This document shows, piece by piece, positions 52,418 through 60,132 of a stretch of DNA of 64,000 nt. This DNA comes from Acidobacteriota bacterium (GTDB taxonomy: Bacteria > Acidobacteriota > Vicinamibacteria > Marinacidobacterales > Marinacidobacteraceae), in contig JAJDUD010000063.1 of assembly GCA_022826825.1 (NCBI GenBank), positions 62,001-126,000 on the forward strand, in the 5' to 3' direction. The notes beneath the pieces were generated by a model. The model was not told the DNA's origin and made no database searches. It was given only the letters and a program-made list of their open reading frames with translations. Position 1 is the stretch's first letter, and every line of letters starts with the position of its first letter. The translations under genes and the position numbers were made by a program.

Positions 52418-53497
52418 TTGCTCGAAATCCGCATCCTCGCCGACCCCGACGAGGACGACGGTGCGGGCCGGAACGTCGAGGTCCGCCTGATCGCCCGGGC
52501 GCGGCCGGACGAGGATCCGCTCGAGGACTCCCGGTTCTTCGCCGCGGGAGACCGGGAACGCATCGTGGCGTTCGTCGCGGAAATGCTCGAACGCCATGCC
52601 TCCGCGCTTCCGGCGCCCCGGCTGGAGTGCTGCCGGCGGTGCGACCGCGCGCTCGACCCGGAGGCGGAGGGTGAGCGGAGGCGGCCCTTCGTCTGCCGGA
52701 GCTGCCAGCGGGCGGCGGCGCGGGGTCCCCGGCCGGACGGATCGCGGAACGCCGGCGAGGGAGTCGAGGTGCGTTTTCTCGGGACCGGCGACGCTTTCGG
52801 CTCCGGCGGAAAGCGCCAGGCCGCGATTTTCGTGCGCGCCCTCGGCAGCCGGCTCGGGCTTTTGCTGGACGCCGGGCCGGGTTGCCACACGGCCCTCCGC
52901 GCCGAAGGACTCGTGAGCGACGATCTCGGGGCCGTGGTGCTGAGCCACTTCCACGGCGACCACTACGGCGGGTTCCCGTTTCTCGAATTGGACGCCATGC
53001 GGAGCGGGCGCCGCGAACCGCTCCGCGTCATCGCACCCCCGGGCGCGCGGGAACGTCTGGCGGCGCTCAGGGAATGCCTCTACCGCGAACTGCCCCTCCG
53101 GTTCGAGGAAGAGATCACGGAGGCGCTCCCCGGCGCGACCCTCGGCCTGCCCGAGAGCCTGGGAGGCGGCTCGGCCCGGGCCCTGGCGGCGCGCCACCAG
53201 CCCGAAGCCTGGGCGTTGTCCTGGAAGCTGGGGCTCGGTGGCCGCACCGTCGTCTACTCGGGCGACACCGGCTTCAGCGACGAGTTGATTTCCGAGGCGG
53301 CGGCGGCCGACCTCCTGATCCACGAGTGCACCTCACTCGAAGCGCTTCCCGGTCACACCTCCCACCTGGAACTGGAGGAGGCGGCGTCCCGGATCACCGC
53401 CCGCCGGGTGCTGCTGGTGCATACCGGCGAGGACGTACTCGGCGCGGCCGGCCTGGCCTTCGAGCGGGCCCACGACGGCCTGCGTGTCGTGGTCTAG
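52418..53497 (+). CDS. Metallo-beta-lactamase-fold hydrolase with N-terminal zinc ribbon extension
   Basis: 359 aa from TTG 52418. Residues 1-65 form an unrecognised alpha/beta domain (LLEIRILADPDED, acidic). Residues 71-96 carry CCRRC and CRSC, a probable zinc ribbon. From residue 115 an MBL domain of the RNase Z/AHL-lactonase-like type begins (VRFLGTGDAFGSGGKRQ). It has the di-metal motif LSHFHGDHYGG, then YSGDTGF and a final His in HTGE and HTSHLE. MBL proteins with this GTGDAFGSGG start act on nucleic acids or small phosphoesters. The substrate is unknown here. It follows larE by 7 nt, so it may belong to the same transcript. Confidence 0.85.
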   Translation: MLEIRILADPDEDDGAGRNVEVRLIARARPDEDPLEDSRFFAAGDRERIVAFVAEMLERHASALPAPRLECCRRCDRALDPEAEGERRRPFVCRSCQRAAARGPRPDGSRNAGEGVEVRFLGTGDAFGSGGKRQAAIFVRALGSRLGLLLDAGPGCHTALRAEGLVSDDLGAVVLSHFHGDHYGGFPFLELDAMRSGRREPLRVIAPPGARERLAALRECLYRELPLRFEEEITEALPGATLGLPESLGGGSARALAARHQPEAWALSWKLGLGGRTVVYSGDTGFSDELISEAAAADLLIHECTSLEALPGHTSHLELEEAASRITARRVLLVHTGEDVLGAAGLAFERAHDGLRVVV

Positions 53498-53524
53498 CGA
53501 CCCCGAACGACAGCCGTTCCGCAC

Positions 53525-53543
53525 GCGGCGCGCTTCGCGCCGC
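53525..53543. terminator. Candidate hairpin between convergent genes
   Basis: A perfect 8-bp stem GCGGCGCG/CGCGCCGC with a 3-nt loop (CTT) lies in the 51-nt gap between the MBL gene and tatA, which converge. No T-tract. Confidence 0.4.
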
Positions 53544-53548
53544 CGAAC

Positions 53549-53773
53549 TCAGTCCTCTTTCTTGGCTGCGTCGCCGCCCTCGGAACCCGCGTCCGGGTTG
53601 GTCACGCCCTTCATGGAGTCGCGGAAATTCCGGATGCCCTCCCCGAGACCCGACCCGAGCTTGCCCAGCCGTGATCCGCCGAAGATGAGGATCACGATCG
53701 CCAGGATGATCAGGAGTTCGGTCGCGCCGAAGGGGCCGACCAGGAGGACCGGAACCCACAGGAAGGAAGTCAT
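53549..53773 (-). CDS. tatA: Twin-arginine translocase subunit TatA/E
   Basis: 74 aa. A hydrophobic N-terminal helix with FGATELLIILAIVILIFGGSR is followed by an amphipathic helix (KLGSGLGEGIRNFRDSMKG) and an acidic/Lys tail, the TatA pattern. It would form the pore for folded Tat substrates such as the IorB-type protein at 60.7-63.1 kb, which has SRRDFLK. tatB and tatC are not in the window. Confidence 0.93.
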   Translation of the reverse strand: MTSFLWVPVLLVGPFGATELLIILAIVILIFGGSRLGKLGSGLGEGIRNFRDSMKGVTNPDAGSEGGDAAKKED

Positions 53774-53779
53774 GGGGCG

Positions 53780-53785
53780 ATTCTA
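53780..53785 (-). promoter_or_regulatory. -10 box (TAGAAT) 6 nt before tatA start
   Basis: TAGAAT on the minus strand is separated from the tatA ATG by CGCCCC only. Transcription starting 6-7 nt after the box would begin at the ATG itself, giving a leaderless mRNA. Confidence 0.4.
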
Positions 53786-53790
53786 TCCGG

Positions 53791-54741
53791 TTATTTCCCG
53801 CCGCCGGGAAACGGCGCCGCTGCGGCCTTCGCACGTTCGTACACGAGCGCCGCCACCGCGATGTCCTCGGCCGCGATCCCCTGGGATTCGAAGAGGGCAG
53901 AACCGGGTCGCCCACCCCCTTTCCCCGCCGCCACCACCTCGCCGATCGTCTCCAGGTCCTCCCATCGCAGCTCTCCGGAGGCGACGAGCGGCGCCAGATC
54001 GCCGCACTCGGTCCGCGCCTGCTCCCGGTCGTCCACCACGATGCGGTCCGCGTGACGCACCGCGGCGCCATCGAGCTCGCGCCGTCCGAGCGAGTTTCCT
54101 CCCGCCGCCGCAACGAACGCGCCCGGGGCGAGCCACTCACCCCGCACGACCGGCTCGGCGGCATTCGTGACCGCGACCACGATGGGCTTGCCGCGGACCG
54201 CCGCCTCCCCGCCGGGCGCCGGGACGACCTCTAGCCCGAGGCGGGCGGACATCTGACGCGCGAACCGGGTCCGCCGCTCCGGATTCCGGCAATACGCCTC
54301 CACCCGGGTGAGCGGCCGGACGAGCGCGAGGGCTTCCAACTGCGTTTCGGCCTGGTATCCGCACCCCACGATCCCCGCGCTGGAGGCGCCGGGAGCCGCC
54401 AGGTAGTCCGCCGCGACCCCGGTGGCGGCGCCGGTCCGGATCTGCCCCAGGGCGTCGGCTTCCATCACGGCGGCGAGCGATCCGGTCTCCTGGTCGAAAA
54501 GGAGGAGCACGAAGCGCATGGCGTCCCGGCTTGTCAGGTAGGTCTTGAGCCCCAGGTAGCCGAGCGCGGAACTCGAGGCGCTCATCGTGTGCAGCATCCG
54601 GCCCGGGACCCGGACCCGCTGCCGGGGCCGATTCTGGGCTCCCCCCTCGCCGAGTTCCCGGAAGACCGCCTCGACCGCGCCCAGGGCGTCCCGCATGGGA
54701 AGCGCCTCCGAGACGAGCGATTCCGGAAAGTAGAGAGTCAC
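53791..54741 (-). CDS. Ornithine cyclodeaminase/mu-crystallin family dehydrogenase
   Basis: An NAD(P)-binding enzyme of the OCD/alanine dehydrogenase type. GTG 54741 gives 316 aa starting with VTLYFPESLVSEALPM. The substrate-side motif QNRPRQRVRVPGRMLHTMSA and the dinucleotide fold AGIVGCGYQAETQLEAL are visible, with the Arg of VEAYCRNPER. Members act as ornithine cyclodeaminases, ketimine reductases or alanine/lysine dehydrogenases. The residues here do not allow a choice. Longer in-frame extensions to 55071 overlap the divergent NAD(P)HX gene and are rejected. Confidence 0.88.
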   Translation of the reverse strand: MTLYFPESLVSEALPMRDALGAVEAVFRELGEGGAQNRPRQRVRVPGRMLHTMSASSSALGYLGLKTYLTSRDAMRFVLLLFDQETGSLAAVMEADALGQIRTGAATGVAADYLAAPGASSAGIVGCGYQAETQLEALALVRPLTRVEAYCRNPERRTRFARQMSARLGLEVVPAPGGEAAVRGKPIVVAVTNAAEPVVRGEWLAPGAFVAAAGGNSLGRRELDGAAVRHADRIVVDDREQARTECGDLAPLVASGELRWEDLETIGEVVAAGKGGGRPGSALFESQGIAAEDIAVAALVYERAKAAAAPFPGGGK

Positions 54742-54792
54742 CGGCGAAAGGGTAAGGGGAGCCGAAACCCGGGGGGAACGGCGTCCCTTTCC

Positions 54793-54798
54793 TAAAAT
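54793..54798 (+). promoter_or_regulatory. -10 box (TAAAAT) 7 nt before the NAD(P)HX repair gene
   Basis: TAAAAT overlaps the first possible ATG (54797) and lies 7 nt before the second in-frame ATG (54806). This favours the second as the start and a leaderless transcript. Confidence 0.4.
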
Positions 54799-54805
54799 GG
54801 ACGCC

Positions 54806-56380
54806 ATGGACGTGCTCACCGCGCAACAGATGCGCGACGCGGACCGCCACACCATCGAGGAAGCCGGGGTTCCGGCGCGGGTCCTGATGGAAAACGCGGG
54901 GCGGGCAGTCGCCGACGTCGTTGCCACCGAAGCGGGAACGAGCGGCCGGCGGATCCTCATCCTCTGCGGGCGGGGCGGCAACGGGGGCGACGGCCTGGTG
55001 GCGCTCCGGGCGCTGGCGGCGCGCGGCCTGCGCGGCACCGCCGTGCTGCTGGCCGACCCGGAACGGCTCACCGGAGAGACGAAGGCGAACTACGAGACGG
55101 CGATGCAGCTCGCGCTCCACGTCGTTCCCTGCCCCGACGAAGCCACCTGGGAATGGGCGCTCCGGCAGACCGGCCCCGACGGTCTTGCCGCCCCCCGCCC
55201 CGGGGTCATCGTGGACGCGATCCTGGGAACCGGGAGTTCCGGCCCGCTCCGAGGGCTCGCCGCCCGGGTGGTCGCCGATCTGGATCACGTCGGACGGTTC
55301 CGGGACGCGGTCCGAATCGCCGTCGATATACCGACCGGCCTATCCGCCGATACCGGGGCGGCGCCGGATCTCTGCTTTCGCGCCGATCTCACGGTGGCGC
55401 TCGCGGCGCCGAAGATCTGCCATTTCGTCTATCCGGCGAGCGCCTCCTGCGGCGAGATCCGGGTCGCCGAGATCGGCATTCCGCGCGTCTGGCTGAATGC
55501 CGGCACCGCCGGGGTCCGGACCAATGACGAACGCCGGGTGGCGCCCTTCTTCCCCGCCCGGGCGCCCGGCGTTCACAAGGGGCAACTCGGCCGGCTGCTG
55601 CTCGTGGCGGGCTCCCGGCGCATGCCCGGGGCCGCGGCGCTGGCGGCGCAGGGCGCCCTGTCGGCCGGCGTCGGTCTGCTGACCGTTGCGGGTCCGGCCG
55701 ACGGGCTGACGGAGTTGCCTCCCGAAGCGATGCGCCTGCCCCTGCCCGCTTCCGGCGACGGCGAGATCTCCCTCGACGGGGTGGCGGAGATCGCGCGGTT
55801 CACCGGCGACGCCATCGCGCTCGGGCCCGGCCTCGGCAGCCGGGAGGAGACGAGGGAGGCGGTGCGGCAGATCGTCCTCACGACCTCGCTGCCGCTGGTG
55901 CTCGACGCCGACGGGCTGAACGCCTGGGCCGGCCGGGCCTCGCAACTCGCCCGGCGGTCCGGGCTTGCCCTCACGCCCCATCCGGGCGAAGCCGCCCGGC
56001 TACTCGGTCTGACAAGCGCCGAGGTCCAGGAGGATCGGCTGCAGACGGCCCGGCGCCTCGCCCGGGAAGCCGAAGCGGCAGTAGCCCTCAAGGGACCCGG
56101 GACCCTCGTCGCCGACCCGCGCGGCGCCGTCTTCGTGAACCGGTCCGGTGGGCCCGAACTCGCCGCCGGCGGATCGGGGGACGTCCTCACGGGAGTGGTG
56201 GGAGCGCTGCTCGCCCGCCGGCTCGCTCCGCTCGAGGCGCTTTCCGCGGGCGTGTTCCTGCACGGGCTGGCCGGCAGCGAAGCACGCCAGAGCAGCGGGG
56301 AGGAAGCCGTCACCGCGTCCGGGGTGGCCGCCCACCTCGGGAGGGCGGTGCGCCGGTTGCGCCGGGAGGTGTCCCGGTGA
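54806..56380 (+). CDS. nnr: Bifunctional NAD(P)H-hydrate epimerase/dehydratase
   Basis: Repairs hydrated NAD(P)H. The N-terminal YjeF_N epimerase domain (residues 1-215) has VLMENAGRAVAD, CGRGGNGGDG and DAILGTGSSGPLRG. The C-terminal ADP-dependent dehydratase domain has KGQLGRLLLVAGS, GPGLGS, LDADGLNAW, LTPHPGEAARLLG and AAGGSGDVLTG. 524 aa from ATG 54806. An ATG three codons earlier lies inside the -10 box. It overlaps tsaE by 4 nt, a frequent bacterial pairing. Confidence 0.95.
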   Translation: MDVLTAQQMRDADRHTIEEAGVPARVLMENAGRAVADVVATEAGTSGRRILILCGRGGNGGDGLVALRALAARGLRGTAVLLADPERLTGETKANYETAMQLALHVVPCPDEATWEWALRQTGPDGLAAPRPGVIVDAILGTGSSGPLRGLAARVVADLDHVGRFRDAVRIAVDIPTGLSADTGAAPDLCFRADLTVALAAPKICHFVYPASASCGEIRVAEIGIPRVWLNAGTAGVRTNDERRVAPFFPARAPGVHKGQLGRLLLVAGSRRMPGAAALAAQGALSAGVGLLTVAGPADGLTELPPEAMRLPLPASGDGEISLDGVAEIARFTGDAIALGPGLGSREETREAVRQIVLTTSLPLVLDADGLNAWAGRASQLARRSGLALTPHPGEAARLLGLTSAEVQEDRLQTARRLAREAEAAVALKGPGTLVADPRGAVFVNRSGGPELAAGGSGDVLTGVVGALLARRLAPLEALSAGVFLHGLAGSEARQSSGEEAVTASGVAAHLGRAVRRLRREVSR

Positions 56381-56832
56381 GGGCCGCACCGGGGGCGGCG
56401 GACCCCCTCGCCAGCCGCAGCCCGGAGGACACGCTCGAAGCGGGCGCCCGTCTCGCGGCCCGCGAACCCGGCTGCCGGGCCTTCTATCTCGAGGGGGACC
56501 TGGGCGCCGGGAAGACGGTTTTCGCCAAGGGACTCGCGCGGCACTACGGCGTGGACCCCCGCCAGGTCACGAGTCCGACCTTCGCGCTGGTGTCACGCCA
56601 CGGCGAGGGAACGCGCCCGGTGTACCACCTGGACCTCTACCGGATCGAGCACCCCGCGGAACTCCGGGAACTCGGCATCGAAGAAATGGAGGAAGAGGAC
56701 GCGGTGATGATCGTCGAGTGGCCGGAACGGCTCGGACCCTACCTCCGCGCGGACGCGACGCGAGTCCGCCTGCTCCGGGAAGCGGACGGGGCTCGCCGCA
56801 TCGAGATCCGGGCCGGAGCGGCAGCTCGATGA
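56377..56832 (+). CDS. tsaE: tRNA threonylcarbamoyladenosine biosynthesis protein TsaE
   Basis: A P-loop ATPase that assists TsaD/TsaB in making t6A on tRNA. 151 aa. Walker A is EGDLGAGKTVFAKGL. SPTFALVSRH, YHLDLYRI and VEWPERL are typical. It overlaps genes on both sides by 4 nt. tsaB and tsaD are not in the window. Confidence 0.95.
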   Translation: MRAAPGAADPLASRSPEDTLEAGARLAAREPGCRAFYLEGDLGAGKTVFAKGLARHYGVDPRQVTSPTFALVSRHGEGTRPVYHLDLYRIEHPAELRELGIEEMEEEDAVMIVEWPERLGPYLRADATRVRLLREADGARRIEIRAGAAAR

Positions 56833-58217
56833 GCGCCCGGGAGGCGAACCGCCTGCTGGCGGCGGCGACACTGACCGCCCTCTCCCTGGCCGCGTGCGGC
56901 GATTCGGGGCCGCGGGTCCCCACCGAGCGGTCCAGCCTGGTCCTGATCACCGTCTCCTCGCTGCGCGCCGACCACCTCGGGATCTACGGCTATCCGCGAA
57001 ACATCAGTCCGAACCTCGACCTGTTCGGGGCGTCGGGGGCGGTGTTCCTCGCAGCGTTGACCCCCTGGCCCGAGACCGGGCGGGCCGCGGCGGCGGTCCT
57101 CACCGGGGTGGATCCGAGCCGGAGCACCCGGGGAGAGCCGGCCCGGTTGATCGAGGGGTCCACCCTCGCGGCCCGGTTGCGCGAGCACGGCTACCGGACC
57201 CTCGCCGCGGTCAGTCATCCCGCCCTTGCCGCCGAACTCGGCTTCGGGAGCGGTTTCGACGAGTTCCGGGAGTACTGGGGCGACGCCGGCACCGCCACTG
57301 ATCGGGTGCGGGAGTTCGGGATCGGGGCGCTCGCAGACGCCACCCAAGATGTCCCGTTGTTCCTCTGGCTGCACTTCGCCGCGCCCGCCCGGCCGCACGC
57401 GCCGCCGGAGGAGGATCTGCACGCCATCCGGACCGACGCGATGACCCCGGCCGGCCCGCGGTTCCGCGGGGGACCCCAGCCCACCGCGGCCGTCGCTCCC
57501 GGCGCCGGCTACGGGGAGCTGGCGGATGGCTACGACGCCTCCATCCGGTCGGTGGACCGGGCGGCCGGCGCCCTGCTCGCGGAGGTGACCTCCGGTGGGC
57601 TTCGAGGCCGGACGCTGTTCGTGGTGGCCGGGCTCCACGGCGAGTCGCTCGGGGAACACGGCCCCCCCTTCGAGTCCCCGCGCACCCTCTTCCGGGAAAC
57701 GCTCGAGGTGCCGCTGCTGGTCGGTTGGCCCGGCGGGGACGGGACGCGGGTCCCCACCGAAACGCGTTTCGGATCGGCGGTGGGCATCGCCGATGTCGGC
57801 CCCACCGCCCTCGAGCTCATCGGCGTGCCGCTCGCGGAAACCCTCCCGCTGGGGACGGTCGGCAAATCCCTGGTTCCGGCGCTCCTCGGAGACGACCCAC
57901 GCCCCCACCGGCGTCTCTACGCGCAGTCCGAACGCGGGCTCTTCGGCGTCTATGACGGCCGGCTGCGGATGCTGCGCATCCCGATTCCCGGCCAGGCGGC
58001 CCCCCTGTTCGCGCTGTTCAACCTCGCCCGGGACCCCAACGAGGCCGCAAACGTCTACGAGCAGGCGCGCTTTTCGATGGAGCCCCTGAAGGCGCAACTG
58101 GAGACCCGGCGGATCCAGACCGTGGCCTGGCAGCAGGAAAACGAGAGCGCCGGCGCCCCCGACCCGGACGTTTCGCCGGAACTCGGAGCCGCGCTCGAGG
58201 CGCACGGCTACCGCTGA
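56829..58217 (+). CDS. Sulfatase-fold lipoprotein lacking metal ligands (probable pseudoenzyme)
   Basis: 462 aa. The signal peptide ends in SLAAC with the lipid Cys at 23. The body follows the alkaline phosphatase/sulfatase fold: VLITVSSLRADHLGIYGY, LTG at 91-93, a periplasmic core, then VVAGLHGESLGEHG and a C-terminal RDPNEAANV. Active sulfatases and related phosphodonor enzymes have Asp at the positions of Ser43 (D-T-L-R-A-D-H) and of Leu in AGLHGES (usual SDHGES). Both are replaced here. The nucleophile position aligns with Thr83 in PETGR, not Cys. Metal-dependent hydrolysis is therefore doubtful, and a binding or scaffolding role is inferred. It starts in a 4-nt overlap with tsaE. Confidence 0.8.
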   Translation: MSAREANRLLAAATLTALSLAACGDSGPRVPTERSSLVLITVSSLRADHLGIYGYPRNISPNLDLFGASGAVFLAALTPWPETGRAAAAVLTGVDPSRSTRGEPARLIEGSTLAARLREHGYRTLAAVSHPALAAELGFGSGFDEFREYWGDAGTATDRVREFGIGALADATQDVPLFLWLHFAAPARPHAPPEEDLHAIRTDAMTPAGPRFRGGPQPTAAVAPGAGYGELADGYDASIRSVDRAAGALLAEVTSGGLRGRTLFVVAGLHGESLGEHGPPFESPRTLFRETLEVPLLVGWPGGDGTRVPTETRFGSAVGIADVGPTALELIGVPLAETLPLGTVGKSLVPALLGDDPRPHRRLYAQSERGLFGVYDGRLRMLRIPIPGQAAPLFALFNLARDPNEAANVYEQARFSMEPLKAQLETRRIQTVAWQQENESAGAPDPDVSPELGAALEAHGYR

Positions 58218-58714
58218 CCCGTCGAGCGGATTCCGAACGGGGTCTAACCGAACCAGGTTGCGCCCATTGTCTCTACGGCGGAACTGTCGGTCGGCTTACG
58301 AGGGACTGAGGTCTCGAGCTTGAGGCGCTGCCGGTTTCTGTTCAGTTTGCGCGCTGTCCGCCGTGCGGCGTCCGCAGGAGCCCCGACGGCTTTGTTCATT
58401 CGTCTCGCTCACGAACGTTGTCAACATGATTCGTCAGCGTCGCGGCTCCCTCGAAATTCCGGCCCAGCATCAGGGATGTAGGCGCGCGCACCTACGGCAA
58501 CACCAAAGACCAACATCTGGCCGCGCTCAGCGTCTCGGCGTCCAGCGACGGTCAGCAATGGCGAGCGCCGGATTGGCAGAAGGCTTCAGAGCGTGCTCGA
58601 ACCCTCCTTAACGGGCGCGGTGCTCCCCCTCGGACAAGGGATTTGATAGCGGGGCCGAACTCCTGGTGCGCACCCGGCTTGGACGCGCTTGCCCGGTCAG
58701 ATTCGGGCGCGTGA
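58218..58714. other. Intergenic region, no confident gene
   Basis: About 500 nt of more balanced base composition than the flanks. A stretch at about 58480-58720 on the plus strand stays open and reads plausibly (GNTKDQHLAALSVSASSDG, then WRAPDWQKASERARTLLNG). It has no ATG, GTG or TTG and is cut off by TGA upstream, so it may be a decayed gene fragment. No promoter or RNA was recognised. Confidence 0.4.
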
Positions 58715-59419
58715 TCAGTGAGCATCGCCGTGCCCGTGTCCCTCTCGGACGGCATCACCGCTACCGGTTCCATCTCGAACGGCATTGCCGTGTCCGTGGC
58801 CCCTGCGGGCCGCATCGCCATCACCGGCACCCTTGCGGGCTGCATCGCCGTGGCCATGTTCAGAGCGGATGGCATTGCCAAGACCGGGCCCCTGCCGGAT
58901 GGCATCACCGTGGCCATGATCGGAGCGGACAGCATCGCCATCACCGACACCGGCGCGGATTGCTTGACCGTGGCCATGGTCAGACCGAACGGCATCGCCA
59001 TCGCCGGCGCCCTTCCGGACTGCATCGCCGTGGCCGTGGCCCTCCCGCAGAGCACTGCCGGAGCCAGCGCCGTCCCGGACGGCATCGCCGTGGCCATGAC
59101 CCCTACGGACGGCATTCCCTTCACCGGCACCCGTGCGGATGCCTTGACCGTAGCCATGGTCGGCACGGACGGCATCGCCGTTACCAGCACCTTTCCGGAC
59201 TGCATCGCCGTGGCCGTGGCCCTCCCGCAGAGCACTGCCGGAGCCAGCGCCGTCCCGGACGGCATCGCCGTCGCCAATACCGACCACCCGTAGAGTTAGA
59301 TCCTCCGACCCATCGAGAGTGACAGCCCGTAAGTCCGCGTCCCACGAGACTTCCGGCGGAAGCGGCTCGGTCGGGCCATCCGGCCCGAGTTCTACAACGA
59401 TTTCTGCGGGGTTAGTCAC
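58715..59419 (-). CDS. Decapeptide-repeat protein, unknown function
   Basis: About 234 aa from GTG 59419 (the frame is open to 59500). A non-repetitive N-terminus of about 45 residues (VTNPAEIVVELGPDG, then PPEVSWDADLRAVTLDGSE) leads into 19 decapeptide units running to the last residue. Their consensus is x-[GD]-[AH]-G-x-G-[DNS]-A-[VI]-R, for example EGHGHGDAVR, KGAGDGDAVR and DGAGSGSALR. Units of GHG and GAG type tend to alternate, so the higher-order period is 20 residues (60 nt). No signal peptide, Cys or enzyme motif is present. Regular Gly/Asp turns with an aliphatic residue and Arg in each unit suggest a beta-solenoid or another elongated repeat fold. A coding assignment rests on the open frame and the non-repeat N-terminus. 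Confidence 0.7.
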   Translation of the reverse strand: MTNPAEIVVELGPDGPTEPLPPEVSWDADLRAVTLDGSEDLTLRVVGIGDGDAVRDGAGSGSALREGHGHGDAVRKGAGNGDAVRADHGYGQGIRTGAGEGNAVRRGHGHGDAVRDGAGSGSALREGHGHGDAVRKGAGDGDAVRSDHGHGQAIRAGVGDGDAVRSDHGHGDAIRQGPGLGNAIRSEHGHGDAARKGAGDGDAARRGHGHGNAVRDGTGSGDAVREGHGHGDAH

Positions 59420-59427
59420 GGACCCGC

Positions 59428-59808
59428 ATGCTAGCTCACAGTCTCCATGGGATCGGGCGGCGCTGCGTTCGAACCTCGACTGTACCTGGCCGGGCAGCAA
59501 ACGAAGGGTTCTCCTCTCGTGTTTGGCGGACGCCCGGACCCGACTGCCTTTTTTTCGGGTGGTTCGAACTGAGTCCGGTCGCCGCAGACTTTGTCTCCGA
59601 AAGCTACAAGCCGGGTTGGGTTCAGTGGCCCGACTTCGATTGCGTCACCTGGAAGAACTCCACCGAGGCCCGTCAACTCTATTTCGGCCCAGCTGCACTT
59701 GAGACGGACACACCCGAGCAACTGAGCCGGCTTCTCAGCGCCCTCATTCGACAGGATCGTTTCGTGGGCGGCGCACTGAACGCCGCCTTCCAATCGCGCG
59801 TCCTGTAA
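59428..59808 (+). CDS. Small protein with DUF6508-like C-terminus
   Basis: 126 codons from ATG 59428. The first 40 residues are unconvincing. From FFGWFELSPVAADFVSES the sequence looks like a folded protein, and the end LSRLLSALIRQDRFVGGAL matches my recollection of the DUF6508 C-terminal pattern (L-T/S-A-L-I-R-x-D/E-R-F-x-x-G-x-L). The true N-terminus may have been lost, or lie across the T7 run at 59550-59556 where a frameshift would be easy. Codon usage is less GC-biased than in neighbours. It is divergent from the decapeptide-repeat gene, 8 nt apart. Function unknown. Confidence 0.5.
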   Translation: MLAHSLHGIGRRCVRTSTVPGRAANEGFSSRVWRTPGPDCLFFGWFELSPVAADFVSESYKPGWVQWPDFDCVTWKNSTEARQLYFGPAALETDTPEQLSRLLSALIRQDRFVGGALNAAFQSRVL

Positions 59809-59907
59809 AGACTCTTCGGCGCATTGCCGTGCTGTCAGCCAAAACACTGGCATAGTCCTTTCCGTCCTCTGCCTCTGAGACGGTCAACGGAGAGCGAGCG
59901 CCTCCTG

Positions 59908-60096
59908 TCACGGATCGCTCCAGCCTGCCGCCGTCCATGTGGCGAGCCGCGCTCCCGCGCCTTCCGTGCCGGTCGGGAACGTGGCCCACTGCTCCATGAG
60001 CGCCCGCTGCCGGTCGAACCCGTCTGTGCGTGGGTACGCGGTCTCGAAGCAGCCTCCAGGCCGCGCACAGCGGTCGTAGCAGGCCGGGCTCGTCGT
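59908..60096 (-). pseudogene. Possible C-terminal remnant of a phage-type integrase
   Basis: On the minus strand an open segment ends at TGA 59908 with AYPRTDGFDRQRALMEQWATF followed by a short tail. The pattern R-T-D-x-F-x-x-R-R-x-L-M-x-x-W-A resembles the last helix of many tyrosine recombinases. No catalytic region (R-H-R-Y) is present upstream, where the frame becomes antisense to the TonB-like gene. Similarity is by eye only and short. Alternatively this is a non-coding stretch. Confidence 0.3.
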
Positions 60097-60132
60097 ACAC
60101 GCGCGATCACGAGAACCGCTACTGTAGAAACC

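Noticed and set aside
58718-59290. CRISPR array suspected from regular 30-nt repeats
   Set aside because: Units are contiguous with no unique spacers, the repeats vary at every copy, and there is no leader or cas gene nearby. They are protein-coding tandem repeats.
58718-59293. 191-aa plus-strand frame rich in DGIAV-type repeats opposite the decapeptide gene
   Set aside because: A 30-nt repeat yields repetitive translations on both strands. Only the minus-strand frame has a non-repetitive N-terminal region and strictly framed Gly/Arg units, so it is preferred, though not proven.
59744-60100. 118-aa minus-strand frame overlapping the DUF6508-like gene
   Set aside because: No domain. The better reading in this area is the different minus-strand frame ending at 59908, and even that is only a tentative remnant.
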